Origin: Dokdonella_A sp964582225
GTDB taxonomy: Bacteria > Pseudomonadota > Gammaproteobacteria > Xanthomonadales > Rhodanobacteraceae
Direction: 5' to 3'
Length of the DNA stretch: 64,000 bases
NCBI GenBank assembly: GCA_964582225.1
Contig: CAZORA010000012.1
Location: 7,101-71,100, forward strand
Below are positions 52,617-63,416 of the stretch, piece after piece. Position 1 is the stretch's first letter; every line of letters begins with the position of its first letter. The notes beneath the pieces were generated by a model, which worked only from the letters and a program-made list of their open reading frames with translations, was not told where the DNA came from and searched no databases. The position numbers and the translations under genes are program-made.

Positions 52617-53333
52617 TCAGGCGCCCGGGTCCGTCTCTGAATGCAGCCAGAGGCAGGCGCCGTGGCTTCTGACTTCGATCCGCTCGAGCCGTGCAAGATG
52701 CCGCGCCAGTTCCTCTTCGCTGGCGCGCTGCAGGCGCGGACGCACCAGCAGCGACCGCAGGCTCGCCCGCATGCGCTCCGCGTCATCCGCTGGGGCATCG
52801 AAGCCGAGCTGTCCCTGACCGGCGGTGAGTGCCAGGTAGACGTCGGTCAGCAGGTTGGCGTCGAGCAGCGCGCCGTGCAGCTCGCGTCCACCGTTGTCGA
52901 CGTCAAGACGCCTGCACAGCGCGTCGAGGCTGTTGCGCTGGCCGGGAAATCGTTCGCGAGCGAGCACCAGCGTGTCGAGCACCGCCACGCGACGGTCCAG
53001 GTGCTGTGCACCGAGTCCGGCGCGAGCCAGCTCCGCATCCAGGAATCCGATGTCGAAGCTGGCGTTGTGGGCAACGATCTCGGCGCCCTCGATGAAATCG
53101 AGGAACCTGCCAGCGACTTCCTCGAAGCGCGGTTGTTCGGCCAGGAACTCGTCACTGAGCCCGGTGACCGCGCGGGCGCCCTCGTCCATGGCTCGATCGG
53201 GATTCAGGTAGCAGTGAAAGGTGTTGCCGGTGCGCCGGCGCTGCAATAGCTCGACACAACCGATCTCGACTACGCGGTGACCGCGCAGCACCTCGAGCCC
53301 AGTGGTTTCGGTGTCGAGAACGACCTGACGCAT
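52617..53333 (-). CDS. dnaQ: DNA polymerase III epsilon subunit
   Basis: This 238-residue proofreading 3'-5' exonuclease has the DEDDh motifs 'VLDTETTGLEVLRGHRVVEIG' (D7, E9), 'IVAHNASFDIGFLD' and the His/Asp of 'HGALLDANLLTDVYLAL'. The C-terminal ~60 residues tether it to the polymerase alpha subunit. The ATG at 53333 follows GGAGG by six bases; the upstream frame is not conserved. It is close to rnhA in the same orientation. Confidence 0.95.
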   Translation of the reverse strand: MRQVVLDTETTGLEVLRGHRVVEIGCVELLQRRRTGNTFHCYLNPDRAMDEGARAVTGLSDEFLAEQPRFEEVAGRFLDFIEGAEIVAHNASFDIGFLDAELARAGLGAQHLDRRVAVLDTLVLARERFPGQRNSLDALCRRLDVDNGGRELHGALLDANLLTDVYLALTAGQGQLGFDAPADDAERMRASLRSLLVRPRLQRASEEELARHLARLERIEVRSHGACLWLHSETDPGA

Positions 53334-53411
53334 GTGTAACCTCCGGAAAAGGCCCGAACCGATCCGCGATCGTGTCCACGCCTTCGGTTTCAAACCGCTG
53401 GAATCAATGAC

Positions 53412-53445
53412 GCAGGACTCCGCTTTCGCGGGAGTAATGCGCGAG
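53412..53445. repeat. REP-like element
   Basis: GCAGGACTCCGC-TTT-CGCGGGAGTAATGCGCGAG is a related, imperfect copy of the REP-like unit at 50813-50830. It lies between rnhA and dnaQ. Confidence 0.5.
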
Positions 53446-53583
53446 GATCGACGCGGCGGATCTTTTCCGGGTCTGCGCAGCCACAGCGAGCACGACGAAG
53501 CCAATCCACGATCGCATGTCCGAGCGCATTCTGCCAGCACCCGCCACGCCCGCAGTGGCGGCTCCTCAGCCGACTCGCGAAGC

Positions 53584-54033
53584 TCATGCGACCGAATTCC
53601 GCATCCGCTCGGCCGCTTCGCGTGCCAGACGATCGACCCGCTCGTTCTCGGCGTGACCGGCGTGCCCGCGCACCCAGCACCAGCGCACTTCGTGCGCCGC
53701 CAGCGCCGAGGCAAGACGCTCCCACAGATCACGGTTCTTTACCGGCTTGCGGTCGCTGGTGCGCCAACCGTTGGCGCGCCAGCGCGCCATCCACTCCTCG
53801 ACGCCACGCTTGACGTATTGCGAATCGGTGGTGAGAACGACCGCGCAGGTTCGTGTCAACGCTTCCAGGCCGGCGATCGCCGCCATGAGCTCCATGCGGT
53901 TGTTGGTGGTGTTCGCTTCCGCGCCGCTCAGCTCACGCTCGTGATCGCCGCGGCGCAACAGTGCTCCCCAGCCACCCGGGCCTGGATTGCCGAGGCAGGC
54001 GCCGTCGGTGAAAAGTTCGACTTCGGCTCTCAT
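53584..54033 (-). CDS. rnhA: ribonuclease HI
   Basis: This 149-residue enzyme cuts RNA in RNA:DNA hybrids. The catalytic residues keep E. coli numbering: D10 ('FTDGACLGNPGPGGWG'), E48 ('NNRMELMAA'), D70 ('LTTDSQYV') and D134 ('ERVDRLA'), with H124 in 'VRGHAGHAENE'. It lies in a gloB-yafS-rnhA-dnaQ arrangement as in E. coli. Confidence 0.96.
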   Translation of the reverse strand: MRAEVELFTDGACLGNPGPGGWGALLRRGDHERELSGAEANTTNNRMELMAAIAGLEALTRTCAVVLTTDSQYVKRGVEEWMARWRANGWRTSDRKPVKNRDLWERLASALAAHEVRWCWVRGHAGHAENERVDRLAREAAERMRNSVA

Positions 54034-54085
54034 CACGTGCTGCTTCCGCGCTGTTGGCGGCCCGCGGAGGCTTCCGAATGCGCGG

Positions 54086-54805
54086 TCACGCGCGCGGCTC
54101 GCAGCGTTCGAACGCGGTGCTCCGTCGCGGCAGCACGATCCCTGCCGTCGGCCGGAAGTCGATTCGCCCGACGCGCCGCGGATCGGGCGGGATCCAGGCC
54201 GGTGGGCGCCGCACGGCATCGATCAGGTAGGCCGCGCGCAGCGGCACCGAGGTCGGGCCGGTGGCCGGACCGGTGATCCCGTGCCGTGGCCAGCACGGCC
54301 CCAGATAGAGCGGCGTGCCGGCAACCAAGCCGAGCGCACGCAGGCTGCGTCGCGCGCGCTCGGCCGGTGCCGCACGGGGCGGCGCCGCCCGATGTCGCGT
54401 GCGCCAACGCAGGCCGGCGAGCCACGGACTCCAGGGATTGAAGCCGAACCAGAGCAGACTGCCGCCGGGTGCCAAGACCCGTGCCGTTTCTGCGGTCAGC
54501 GCGCCGGCAAGCTGCCCTTCGCCGGCGTGCTGAACCACGACCAGCTGGAACGCCGCCGTCTCCCACGGCAGTGCATCCACCGCACAGCGCGCGTCGCCGT
54601 CCAGGTGGTCATCTTCGACATGCTGACGGATCAACTCGAGTCCGGCGACGTCCACCACCAGCCCGCGCGCCCCATGACAGGCCTGCAGCAGCAGCGCCCG
54701 ACCGCCGGGCAGCTGACGCGCACGTCGCGCCACGCAGCCAAGCTCCTCACGCAGCAACGGCTGCACGTCGGCCAAGGCGTATACCGGGGGAGTCGCAAGC
54801 TTCAC
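54086..54805 (-). CDS. YafS-like SAM-dependent methyltransferase
   Basis: This 239-residue protein lies between rnhA and gloB, the position of E. coli yafS. The fold is class I methyltransferase: a strand after 'GGRALLLQACHGARG', an acidic strand end 'VEDDHLDGDARCAVDALPW', and 'ETARVLAPGGSLLWFGFNPWSPWLAGLR', typical of the motif III region. The glycine-rich motif I is degenerate, with 'QACHGAR' in place of a GxGxG. A GTG at 54805 is used; a TTG 16 codons upstream is possible. The substrate is unknown. Confidence 0.75.
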   Translation of the reverse strand: MKLATPPVYALADVQPLLREELGCVARRARQLPGGRALLLQACHGARGLVVDVAGLELIRQHVEDDHLDGDARCAVDALPWETAAFQLVVVQHAGEGQLAGALTAETARVLAPGGSLLWFGFNPWSPWLAGLRWRTRHRAAPPRAAPAERARRSLRALGLVAGTPLYLGPCWPRHGITGPATGPTSVPLRAAYLIDAVRRPPAWIPPDPRRVGRIDFRPTAGIVLPRRSTAFERCEPRA

Positions 54806-54938
54806 GGAGCTGGGAGGCGTGTCGTACTTTGGACGAATCGGACACAAGAGCAAGACCGGCGGCAGTGTAGCGCCGATCCCGCTGCTCGAACGCCTCCTTA
54901 ACGAACGGCCCTTTGGTGCTGGCTATAGTCGCCGCGCC

Positions 54939-55706
54939 ATGAACGGACTCCGCCTGCTGCCGGTTCCAGCCCTGTCGGACAACTACATCTGGCTTCTGTC
55001 CGACCGTAGCGGCGCGGCGATCGCGGTCGATCCCGGCGCGGCGCGTCCGCTGCGCCAGGCGCTGCTGCACGACGGCCTGAAGCTCCGTGCGATCCTTCTG
55101 ACCCATCACCACGATGATCATGTCGGCGGCGTCGCCGAGCTGGTGGCGGAAACCGGCGCGCAAGTCTACGCACCGGAGGATCCTCGCATCAGGCTGCCTG
55201 CGCGACGGGTTGGCGACGGCGAAAGACTTCACTTGAGCGAACCCGCGCTAGAGTTCGAGGTGCTGGCGGTTCCCGGTCACACCCGCAGCCATATTGCCTG
55301 GTACGGACACGGCCTGCTGTTCAGCGGGGACACCCTGTTCAGCGTCGGCTGCGGACGCCTGTTCGAGGGCACTCCCGCGCAGATGCTGACCTCACTCGAC
55401 CGCCTGGCGCGACTGCCGAACGACACCTTGATCTGCTGCGCGCACGAATACACTGAGGCCAACTGCCGCTTCGCGCTCAGTCTGGAGTCGGACAATTTGC
55501 AGCTGCGAACGCGCGCAGCGCAGGTTGCCGCCCTGCGGCGGCGCAACCTGCCGAGCCTTCCGGTTTCCCTCGGTGAGGAGCTGGCGACCAATCCTTTCCT
55601 GCGCGTGGACCAGCCCGCCATGATCGCCGCACTTGACGGTGACCGCACCGCCCGTTTTGCCGAACTGCGCCGCCGCAAGGACGGCTTCAAGGCGCCGCCC
55701 GCTTGA
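54939..55706 (+). CDS. gloB: hydroxyacylglutathione hydrolase (glyoxalase II)
   Basis: This 255-residue metallo-beta-lactamase-fold enzyme hydrolyses S-lactoylglutathione to D-lactate and glutathione. The metal motif THHHDDHVGG is at 55-64; 'LAVPGHTRSHIAWY', 'LLFSGDTLFSVGCGRLFEGTPAQM' and 'CAHEYTEANCRFAL' complete the site. A TATAGT box lies ten bases before the start, implying a very short leader. It is divergent from the yafS-like gene and its stop overlaps mltD. Confidence 0.95.
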   Translation: MNGLRLLPVPALSDNYIWLLSDRSGAAIAVDPGAARPLRQALLHDGLKLRAILLTHHHDDHVGGVAELVAETGAQVYAPEDPRIRLPARRVGDGERLHLSEPALEFEVLAVPGHTRSHIAWYGHGLLFSGDTLFSVGCGRLFEGTPAQMLTSLDRLARLPNDTLICCAHEYTEANCRFALSLESDNLQLRTRAAQVAALRRRNLPSLPVSLGEELATNPFLRVDQPAMIAALDGDRTARFAELRRRKDGFKAPPA

Positions 55707-57010
55707 GCGGGTGCCACGCCAGGCGGGCGGCGCCGACAGCCCTTGCGCTGCTGCTTTCTGCCTGCACCACCCAGCCGCAGCGGTCACTCCCCATGCCCGA
55801 GACGTCGGCGGCGACGTCTGAACCGGCTGCCGTCGAAGCGGCACCGGCGGCTGCCATCACCCAGCCATCGGCGCCGGATTCGCCCTGGCAGCGCCTGCGC
55901 CGCCGCTTCGTACTGAACGCCTGCGACTACCGCCCAGAGGTGCGGCGCCTGGCCCAGATCGAGGCGCGCAACCCGCGCCTGTTCGAGGCCAGCTGGCGCG
56001 AGGCCATGCCGCTACTGCTGCTGGTGGTCGAGCAGCTCGAGGAGCGCGATCTTCCAGGTGAACTGGCCCTGGTGCCTTGGGTGGAAAGCCGCTATCAACC
56101 CCTACCCGGCGTCGGCGCGCGCCCGGCCGGCATGTGGCAGCTGGCCGCCGGCACCGCTCGTGAAGCTGGACTGCGGGTGGGCGCGGAGCGCGATGAGCGT
56201 CTGGACGCGCAGGCCTCCACCACAGCGGCACTCGACCTGATGGCGGGCTACGGGGAGCGCTTCGACGATTGGCGCCTCGCCGACTTCGCCTACAGCAGCG
56301 GCGAGTTCCGCATACGTCGGCTGCTGCGCACACGCGAGGCTGCAAGCCTCGATGCCGCCGAGCTCGCGCGCCTCCACCCGCGCGCGCAACAACACCTCGA
56401 TCGCGTGATGGCGCTGGCCTGCGTGATCGAACAGCCGGAGCTTTTCGGGGTGCGCCTGCCGGAACCTGGCGCCGACGACCTGCTCGCAGCCTTCCCGTTG
56501 GAGGCCAGCGTGGACCCGGACCTGGTGGCGCACCTGGCCGACCTGCCGCCGGCGGCGCTGCGCCGCTGGAACGCCGCCTACTGGCGTCAACCCGCGGCGC
56601 GCGTCGACACCGAGCTGCTGCTGCCGACGAGTCGACACGGGAGGCTGCGTGGCGCGCTCGACGCGATTCCGCAGGCGCTGCGTGGCGCGTGGCACAGCGA
56701 GCGAATCGCCGAATCGATCGACGTGGACGAGCTCGCGGCGCGCCACTCGGTGGCGAGCGAGCTGCTCGCCTTCGTGAACGACCTCGATCGGCAGTCGCCG
56801 ATCGCTCCCGGAACCGCCCTGCTGCTGCCCGGCGACGCCGAAGCGGCGGCGCGGACGCGAGTCGCAAACGGCCACCATGTGGTCGTGCGCGGCGACACCC
56901 TGAGCGGCATCGCCCGGCGCCACGGAATCCCGCTCGCCGAGCTGCGTCGCCTGAACCCTCGCCTGGGTCCCGTGCTGCAGATCGGCCAGCACATCCGCCT
57001 CGAGCCCTGA
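55703..57010 (+). CDS. mltD: MltD-like membrane-bound lytic transglycosylase
   Basis: This 435-residue lipoprotein is predicted to cleave the glycan strand of peptidoglycan. The lipobox LLSAC is near residue 21. The SLT domain has the catalytic Glu in 'VPWVESRYQPLPG' and 'GMWQLAAGTAREAGLRV'. A single C-terminal LysM domain ('HHVVVRGDTLSGIARRHGI…LRRLNP') binds the wall; E. coli MltD has two. The start is an unusual TTG overlapping the gloB stop (TTGA). Confidence 0.85.
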   Translation: MSGCHARRAAPTALALLLSACTTQPQRSLPMPETSAATSEPAAVEAAPAAAITQPSAPDSPWQRLRRRFVLNACDYRPEVRRLAQIEARNPRLFEASWREAMPLLLLVVEQLEERDLPGELALVPWVESRYQPLPGVGARPAGMWQLAAGTAREAGLRVGAERDERLDAQASTTAALDLMAGYGERFDDWRLADFAYSSGEFRIRRLLRTREAASLDAAELARLHPRAQQHLDRVMALACVIEQPELFGVRLPEPGADDLLAAFPLEASVDPDLVAHLADLPPAALRRWNAAYWRQPAARVDTELLLPTSRHGRLRGALDAIPQALRGAWHSERIAESIDVDELAARHSVASELLAFVNDLDRQSPIAPGTALLLPGDAEAAARTRVANGHHVVVRGDTLSGIARRHGIPLAELRRLNPRLGPVLQIGQHIRLEP

Positions 57011-57125
57011 GCAGCCGACGACGCTCGCAAGCCGCCCGCCTGTGCGCTGCAGCCGCACCGTGCGCAGCGACTCGCGCCAGCGAGCTGCTAGACTTCCGCG
57101 AATCACCCGCGGCGGAGAGATGTAC

Positions 57126-57908
57126 ATGAGTTTTCTGCAGGGCAAGCGAGCGCTCGTCACCGGAGTTCTCAGCCAACGCTCGATCGCCTGGGGCATCGCC
57201 AGCGCCATGCATCGGGAAGGAGCGGAGCTCGCTTTCACCTATGTGGACGAGAGCCTCAAGGCTCGCGTCGAAGAAGCCGCAACGGCCTTCGGATCGAACA
57301 TTTTGCTGCCCTGCGACGTGAGCCGCGACGCAGACATCGAGCTCCTGTTCCAGCGGCTGGCCGAGCGCTGGGAAGGCTTCGACATCCTCATACACTCGAT
57401 TGGCTTCGCGCCACGCGAAGCCCTGCAGGGTGAGTTTCTGGAAGGCCTCACGCGCGAATCCTTCGCGATCGCGCACGACATCTCGAGCTACAGCCTGGCG
57501 GCGCTGGCCAAGGCGGCCCGGCCGCTGATGAAGGGCCGCGGCGGCGCGGTGCTCACCCTGACGTACCTGGGCGCGGAGCGCTCCATGCCGAGCTACAACG
57601 TGATGGGTCTGGCCAAGGCGAGCCTGGAGGCCAATGTGCGCTATCTGGCCTACAACCTCGGCCCGGAGGGCACCCGCGTCAACGCGATCTCCGCCGGACC
57701 GATCAAGACCCTAGCCGCCTCGGGCGTGTCGAACTTCCGCAAGATGCTCGAACACGTGGCGGAGAATGCACCACTGCGACGCAACGTGACGGCCGAGGAA
57801 GTCGGCAACACCGCCGCCTTCCTGTGCTCGGATCTCGCCTCGGGAGTCACCGGCGAGGTGATCCACGTGGACGCCGGCTACAGCACGATCGGCATGACTG
57901 GGTTCTAG
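57126..57908 (+). CDS. fabI: enoyl-[acyl-carrier-protein] reductase (NADH)
   Basis: This 260-residue enzyme performs the last reductive step of each fatty-acid elongation round. It starts 'MSFLQGKRALVTGVLSQRSIAWGIA'. The catalytic pair is Y157 and K164 in 'SYNVMGLAKASLEANVRY', with Y147 ahead, all one residue off E. coli numbering. The ATG at 57126 has GGAG ahead; an ATG two codons upstream is possible. The Y-x6-K spacing identifies FabI rather than FabV. It is convergent with ppiD; a hairpin (GGGGCC…GGCCCC, about 57941-57961) lies between them. Confidence 0.95.
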   Translation: MSFLQGKRALVTGVLSQRSIAWGIASAMHREGAELAFTYVDESLKARVEEAATAFGSNILLPCDVSRDADIELLFQRLAERWEGFDILIHSIGFAPREALQGEFLEGLTRESFAIAHDISSYSLAALAKAARPLMKGRGGAVLTLTYLGAERSMPSYNVMGLAKASLEANVRYLAYNLGPEGTRVNAISAGPIKTLAASGVSNFRKMLEHVAENAPLRRNVTAEEVGNTAAFLCSDLASGVTGEVIHVDAGYSTIGMTGF

Positions 57909-57978
57909 GCCACGGAGCGCAGCACGTGGCCGGTTGCGCGGGGGCCGCACCAATGGCCCCGGCACGATCGGGCAATGG

Positions 57979-59895
57979 CTACAGATCCCGCAGCTTGTCC
58001 TCGAAGACATGAATCTTGGTGGCTTCGCGCAGCGCCGTGATCATGGCCTGCGCCGCTTCGTTGCCGTCGGCCTCACGCAGGGTGTTGCGGGCAGCCTCGC
58101 GAGTGCGCGGGTCGAGCTTGGCCGGGTCGCCATCGACCACCTTGTCGAGCTCGAGCAGGGCAAAGACATTGCCGCCCATGTCCACTACGCGCCGCGCGGG
58201 CTTGTCCGCGCTGAGGCGCGGCATCTCGAAGGCGGCGCCGATCAGCACGCTGTCGGTAGTGGCGCCGTCGCGGCCGACGCCTTTCTGCTCCTCCACCTTG
58301 AGCCCATTGGCCTCGGCGATCTCGGCGAAGCTCTTGCCGCCCTCGGCTTCGGCGAGCAGCGCGTCGGCGCGCTCGCGCGCAAGGGTGGCGCTGCGCTCGG
58401 CCAGAATCCTGCCGCGCACCTGGGCCTTCACCTCATCGAGCGGCTTGGGTTTGGTTGGCTGGTGTTCGTTCACGCGCACCACCACGATGTGATTCGGGCC
58501 GAGATCGATCGGGTCGGAATTGTTCTTCTGCACCAGCACGCTGTCGGAAAAGGCGGCCTTGACGACTGCAGGGTTGCCGGCAACCCCCGCCCCACCCTGA
58601 CGCGAAAACAGCGGCGTCTTCGCCACCTTCAGCTCGAGCGCCTGCGCGGCCGGCTCGAGTGAAGACGGATCCTCATAGGTGAGATCGGTCAGGCGACCCG
58701 CCTTCTCGGCAAACTGCCGGTCGCGCTCGGTGGCGACGTATTCGCGCTCGAGCTCGGGCTTCACCTCGTCGAAGCTGCGGGTGCTGCCAGGACGGATGTC
58801 GCGCAGCTCGATGATGTGATAACCCTCCGAGCTCAGCACCGGCGAGGAAACCTGCCCCTTGTCGAGCGCGAACAGGGCGCTCTCGAAGGCTTCGTCAGTG
58901 GCACCCTTGTCGAGCCAGCCGAGATCGCCACCCAGGTTCTTCGAGCCGAGATCGTCCGATTCGGCCTTCGCCAACTCGGCAAAGCTCTTGCCGCCCTTGA
59001 GCTCGGCCTCGATCTGCTCGGCCTTGGCGAGAGCCCGCTTCTGATCATCTGCCGAACCCTCTCCCTCGACCTTGATCAGGATGTGCGAGGCCAGACGCTC
59101 TTCCGGCGTGACGAAACGGGAGAGCTCCTTCTGATAGCGATCGCGCAGGGTCTCGGCGTCGGGTTCGAGGTCAACCTTCAGGTCGCCCGCGTTCAGCTCG
59201 ACATAATCCAGCGCAACCATCTCCGGAACCATGAAGTCCGCGCCGTGCGCCTGGTAGTAGCTTTCGATCTCGGCGTCGGTCACTTCGTTGTTCGCGAGCT
59301 CCGGGCGCTCGAGCTTGATGTAGCGGAAATCTCGCAGCTGATTCTGCAGGCGCAGGTAGCGATCCACATCGGCCGAAGTGACCAGCGCCGAAGCGCGCAC
59401 CTGCGCCGGCAGCTCGCGCACGCCAAGATCCTGACGGACCCGTTGCTCGAAGCCGAGTGGCGTCAGACCCTGCGAGGAAAGCAGCAGGCGATACTGCTCC
59501 GGGTCGAAGTGACCCTCGTTCTGGAACGCCGGCACCGCGGCGATCTCCTTGCGCACTGCCGCCGCCGGCACCACCAGACCCAGCTTCTCGTTGGCATCCA
59601 GCAGCACCTGCTCGTTGATCATCTGTTCGAGCACCTGGCGACGGACCTCGGGACGCTCGAAATACGCGACATCGAAAGCGCCCGGCGCCATCTGCTGCAT
59701 GCTCTGCCGATACTGGTTGAAGCGATCTCGGAACTGATCCTGGGTAATTTCCTGACCGCCGACCTTGGCCACCGTGGTGGTGCCGCTGGAGACGAAGTAC
59801 GACTCGATGCCGAAAAAGGAGAAGCCGATCGTGATCAACACGAGGGCAACCTTGACCAGAAATCCGGATTTCTTTCCGCGAAGGAGCTGCAGCAT
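57979..59895 (-). CDS. ppiD: PpiD-like periplasmic folding factor
   Basis: This 638-residue inner-membrane-anchored chaperone/peptidyl-prolyl isomerase acts near the Sec exit. One N-terminal helix ('VKVALVLITIGFSFFGIESYF') is followed by a SurA-like N domain and a parvulin domain ('ASHILIKVEG', 'FAELAKAESDDLGSKNLGGDLGWL', 'VSSPVLSSEGYHIIELRDIRPG'). A second, degenerate PPIC-like segment follows. The length matches PpiD. The position after hupB and a Val tRNA is conserved in this lineage. Confidence 0.93.
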   Translation of the reverse strand: MLQLLRGKKSGFLVKVALVLITIGFSFFGIESYFVSSGTTTVAKVGGQEITQDQFRDRFNQYRQSMQQMAPGAFDVAYFERPEVRRQVLEQMINEQVLLDANEKLGLVVPAAAVRKEIAAVPAFQNEGHFDPEQYRLLLSSQGLTPLGFEQRVRQDLGVRELPAQVRASALVTSADVDRYLRLQNQLRDFRYIKLERPELANNEVTDAEIESYYQAHGADFMVPEMVALDYVELNAGDLKVDLEPDAETLRDRYQKELSRFVTPEERLASHILIKVEGEGSADDQKRALAKAEQIEAELKGGKSFAELAKAESDDLGSKNLGGDLGWLDKGATDEAFESALFALDKGQVSSPVLSSEGYHIIELRDIRPGSTRSFDEVKPELEREYVATERDRQFAEKAGRLTDLTYEDPSSLEPAAQALELKVAKTPLFSRQGGAGVAGNPAVVKAAFSDSVLVQKNNSDPIDLGPNHIVVVRVNEHQPTKPKPLDEVKAQVRGRILAERSATLARERADALLAEAEGGKSFAEIAEANGLKVEEQKGVGRDGATTDSVLIGAAFEMPRLSADKPARRVVDMGGNVFALLELDKVVDGDPAKLDPRTREAARNTLREADGNEAAQAMITALREATKIHVFEDKLRDL

Positions 59896-60008
59896 GGAAC
59901 TCGAACCTGTCTTCAGACGGGGACGCTGGCAGAACTGCCGGCATCGGGAAATAGTGAATCCGCCATTCTACCTGTGCGCGGCCCGGCTGCGGCAAACAGC
60001 GCAAATGT

Positions 60009-60033
60009 CGAGGGCGCCACGCGGGCGCCCTCG
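60009..60033 (-). terminator. 10-bp hairpin after tRNA-Val
   Basis: A perfect stem CGAGGGCGCC/GGCGCCCTCG with a 5-base loop lies between the tRNA-Val 3' end and ppiD. On the minus strand the following bases are ACATTTG, a weak T-run; it may be a terminator or processing signal. Confidence 0.5.
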
Positions 60034-60130
60034 CAGCACTTCGGGTCAGCACGGGCCGACCGCACATCGCGGCCGGCCGCGGGCGCCGCGAATCCAAACG
60101 TCCTTCAGCTCGCGCCGGCTTCGAAATGGC

Positions 60131-60205
60131 TGGTGGGTGCTGAGGGGTTCGAACCCCCGACCCTCGCCGTGTAAAGGCGACGCTCTACCGCTGAGCTAAG
60201 CACCC
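60131..60205 (-). tRNA. tRNA-Val (UAC)
   Basis: A 75-base tRNA with encoded CCA. The acceptor is GGGTGCT/AGCACCC and the anticodon arm CGCC-TTTACAC-GGCG gives UAC. D-arm GCTCAGCGGTAGAGC and T-arm GGGGGTTCGAACCCC are regular. It lies between hupB and ppiD. Confidence 0.95.
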
Positions 60206-60265
60206 GCACATTCCGGCACACTGCCGCGTGGGCGCGTTCTCCGCAGGACGCAGGACCCGCGTCGC

Positions 60266-60538
60266 TCAGCTCACCGCATCCTTGAGCGCCTTGCCAGCAC
60301 GGAACGCGGGCACCTTGGATGCCTTGATCTTGATCGTGTCACCGGTGCGCGGATTGCGTCCGGTGCGAGCGGCGCGCTTGCGCACGACGAAGGTGCCGAA
60401 ACCGACCAGCGAGATCGAATCGCCGCGCTTGAGCGTCTTCTTGACGACGCTGAACATTCCCTCCACGGCGCGCTCGGCATCCGCCTTGGTCAGGCCCGAG
60501 GCGTCTGCGATCGCGCCGATGAATTCACCTTTGTTCAT
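60266..60538 (-). CDS. hupB: DNA-binding protein HU-beta
   Basis: This 90-residue nucleoid protein shows the full HU signature: 'MNKGEFIGAIADASGLTKADAE', 'GDSISLVGFGTFVVRKRAARTGRNPRTG' and 'PAFRAGKALKDAVS'. The DNA-binding arm is complete with the conserved RNP. It follows lon, as in most gammaproteobacteria. The 277 bases between lon and hupB should hold its promoter. Confidence 0.97.
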   Translation of the reverse strand: MNKGEFIGAIADASGLTKADAERAVEGMFSVVKKTLKRGDSISLVGFGTFVVRKRAARTGRNPRTGDTIKIKASKVPAFRAGKALKDAVS

Positions 60539-60815
60539 TTATCACTCCCTCGCAGGGGCTGCCGCCCCGCAAATGATTTTGATCAGCCAGAATACGCGCT
60601 ACCGGAAATCGGAGCGCTTTGGACATCCTGCTTGCTCGTCACCCCGCGACCGCCCGGACTCATGCGTCGACCCGGATCGCGGCGCGACCTTTATACCAGC
60701 GCCCCGATAGCCGTGCAACACGCGTCGCAGCGCGCTCTCGTCGCTTTTCGCAAGCTTCGGGGATGCTCCGGGCGAGGGCCACCAACGGCCGCTGCGCAGG
60801 TGGGCCGTCGAGAGC

Positions 60816-63284
<2,469 letters not shown>

Positions 63285-63416
63285 CGTGGCGTCGTGATCG
63301 TCGAGACAGCGGGCGCGATCGCCGCGCTGTGGGCAGCGTGACGTCGCAGCATTGGGTCGTCAAGTGCGGCTGCCCGCGTCAAATTGCAAGGCGAGCGCGG
63401 ACCCGACGCGGCGCAC

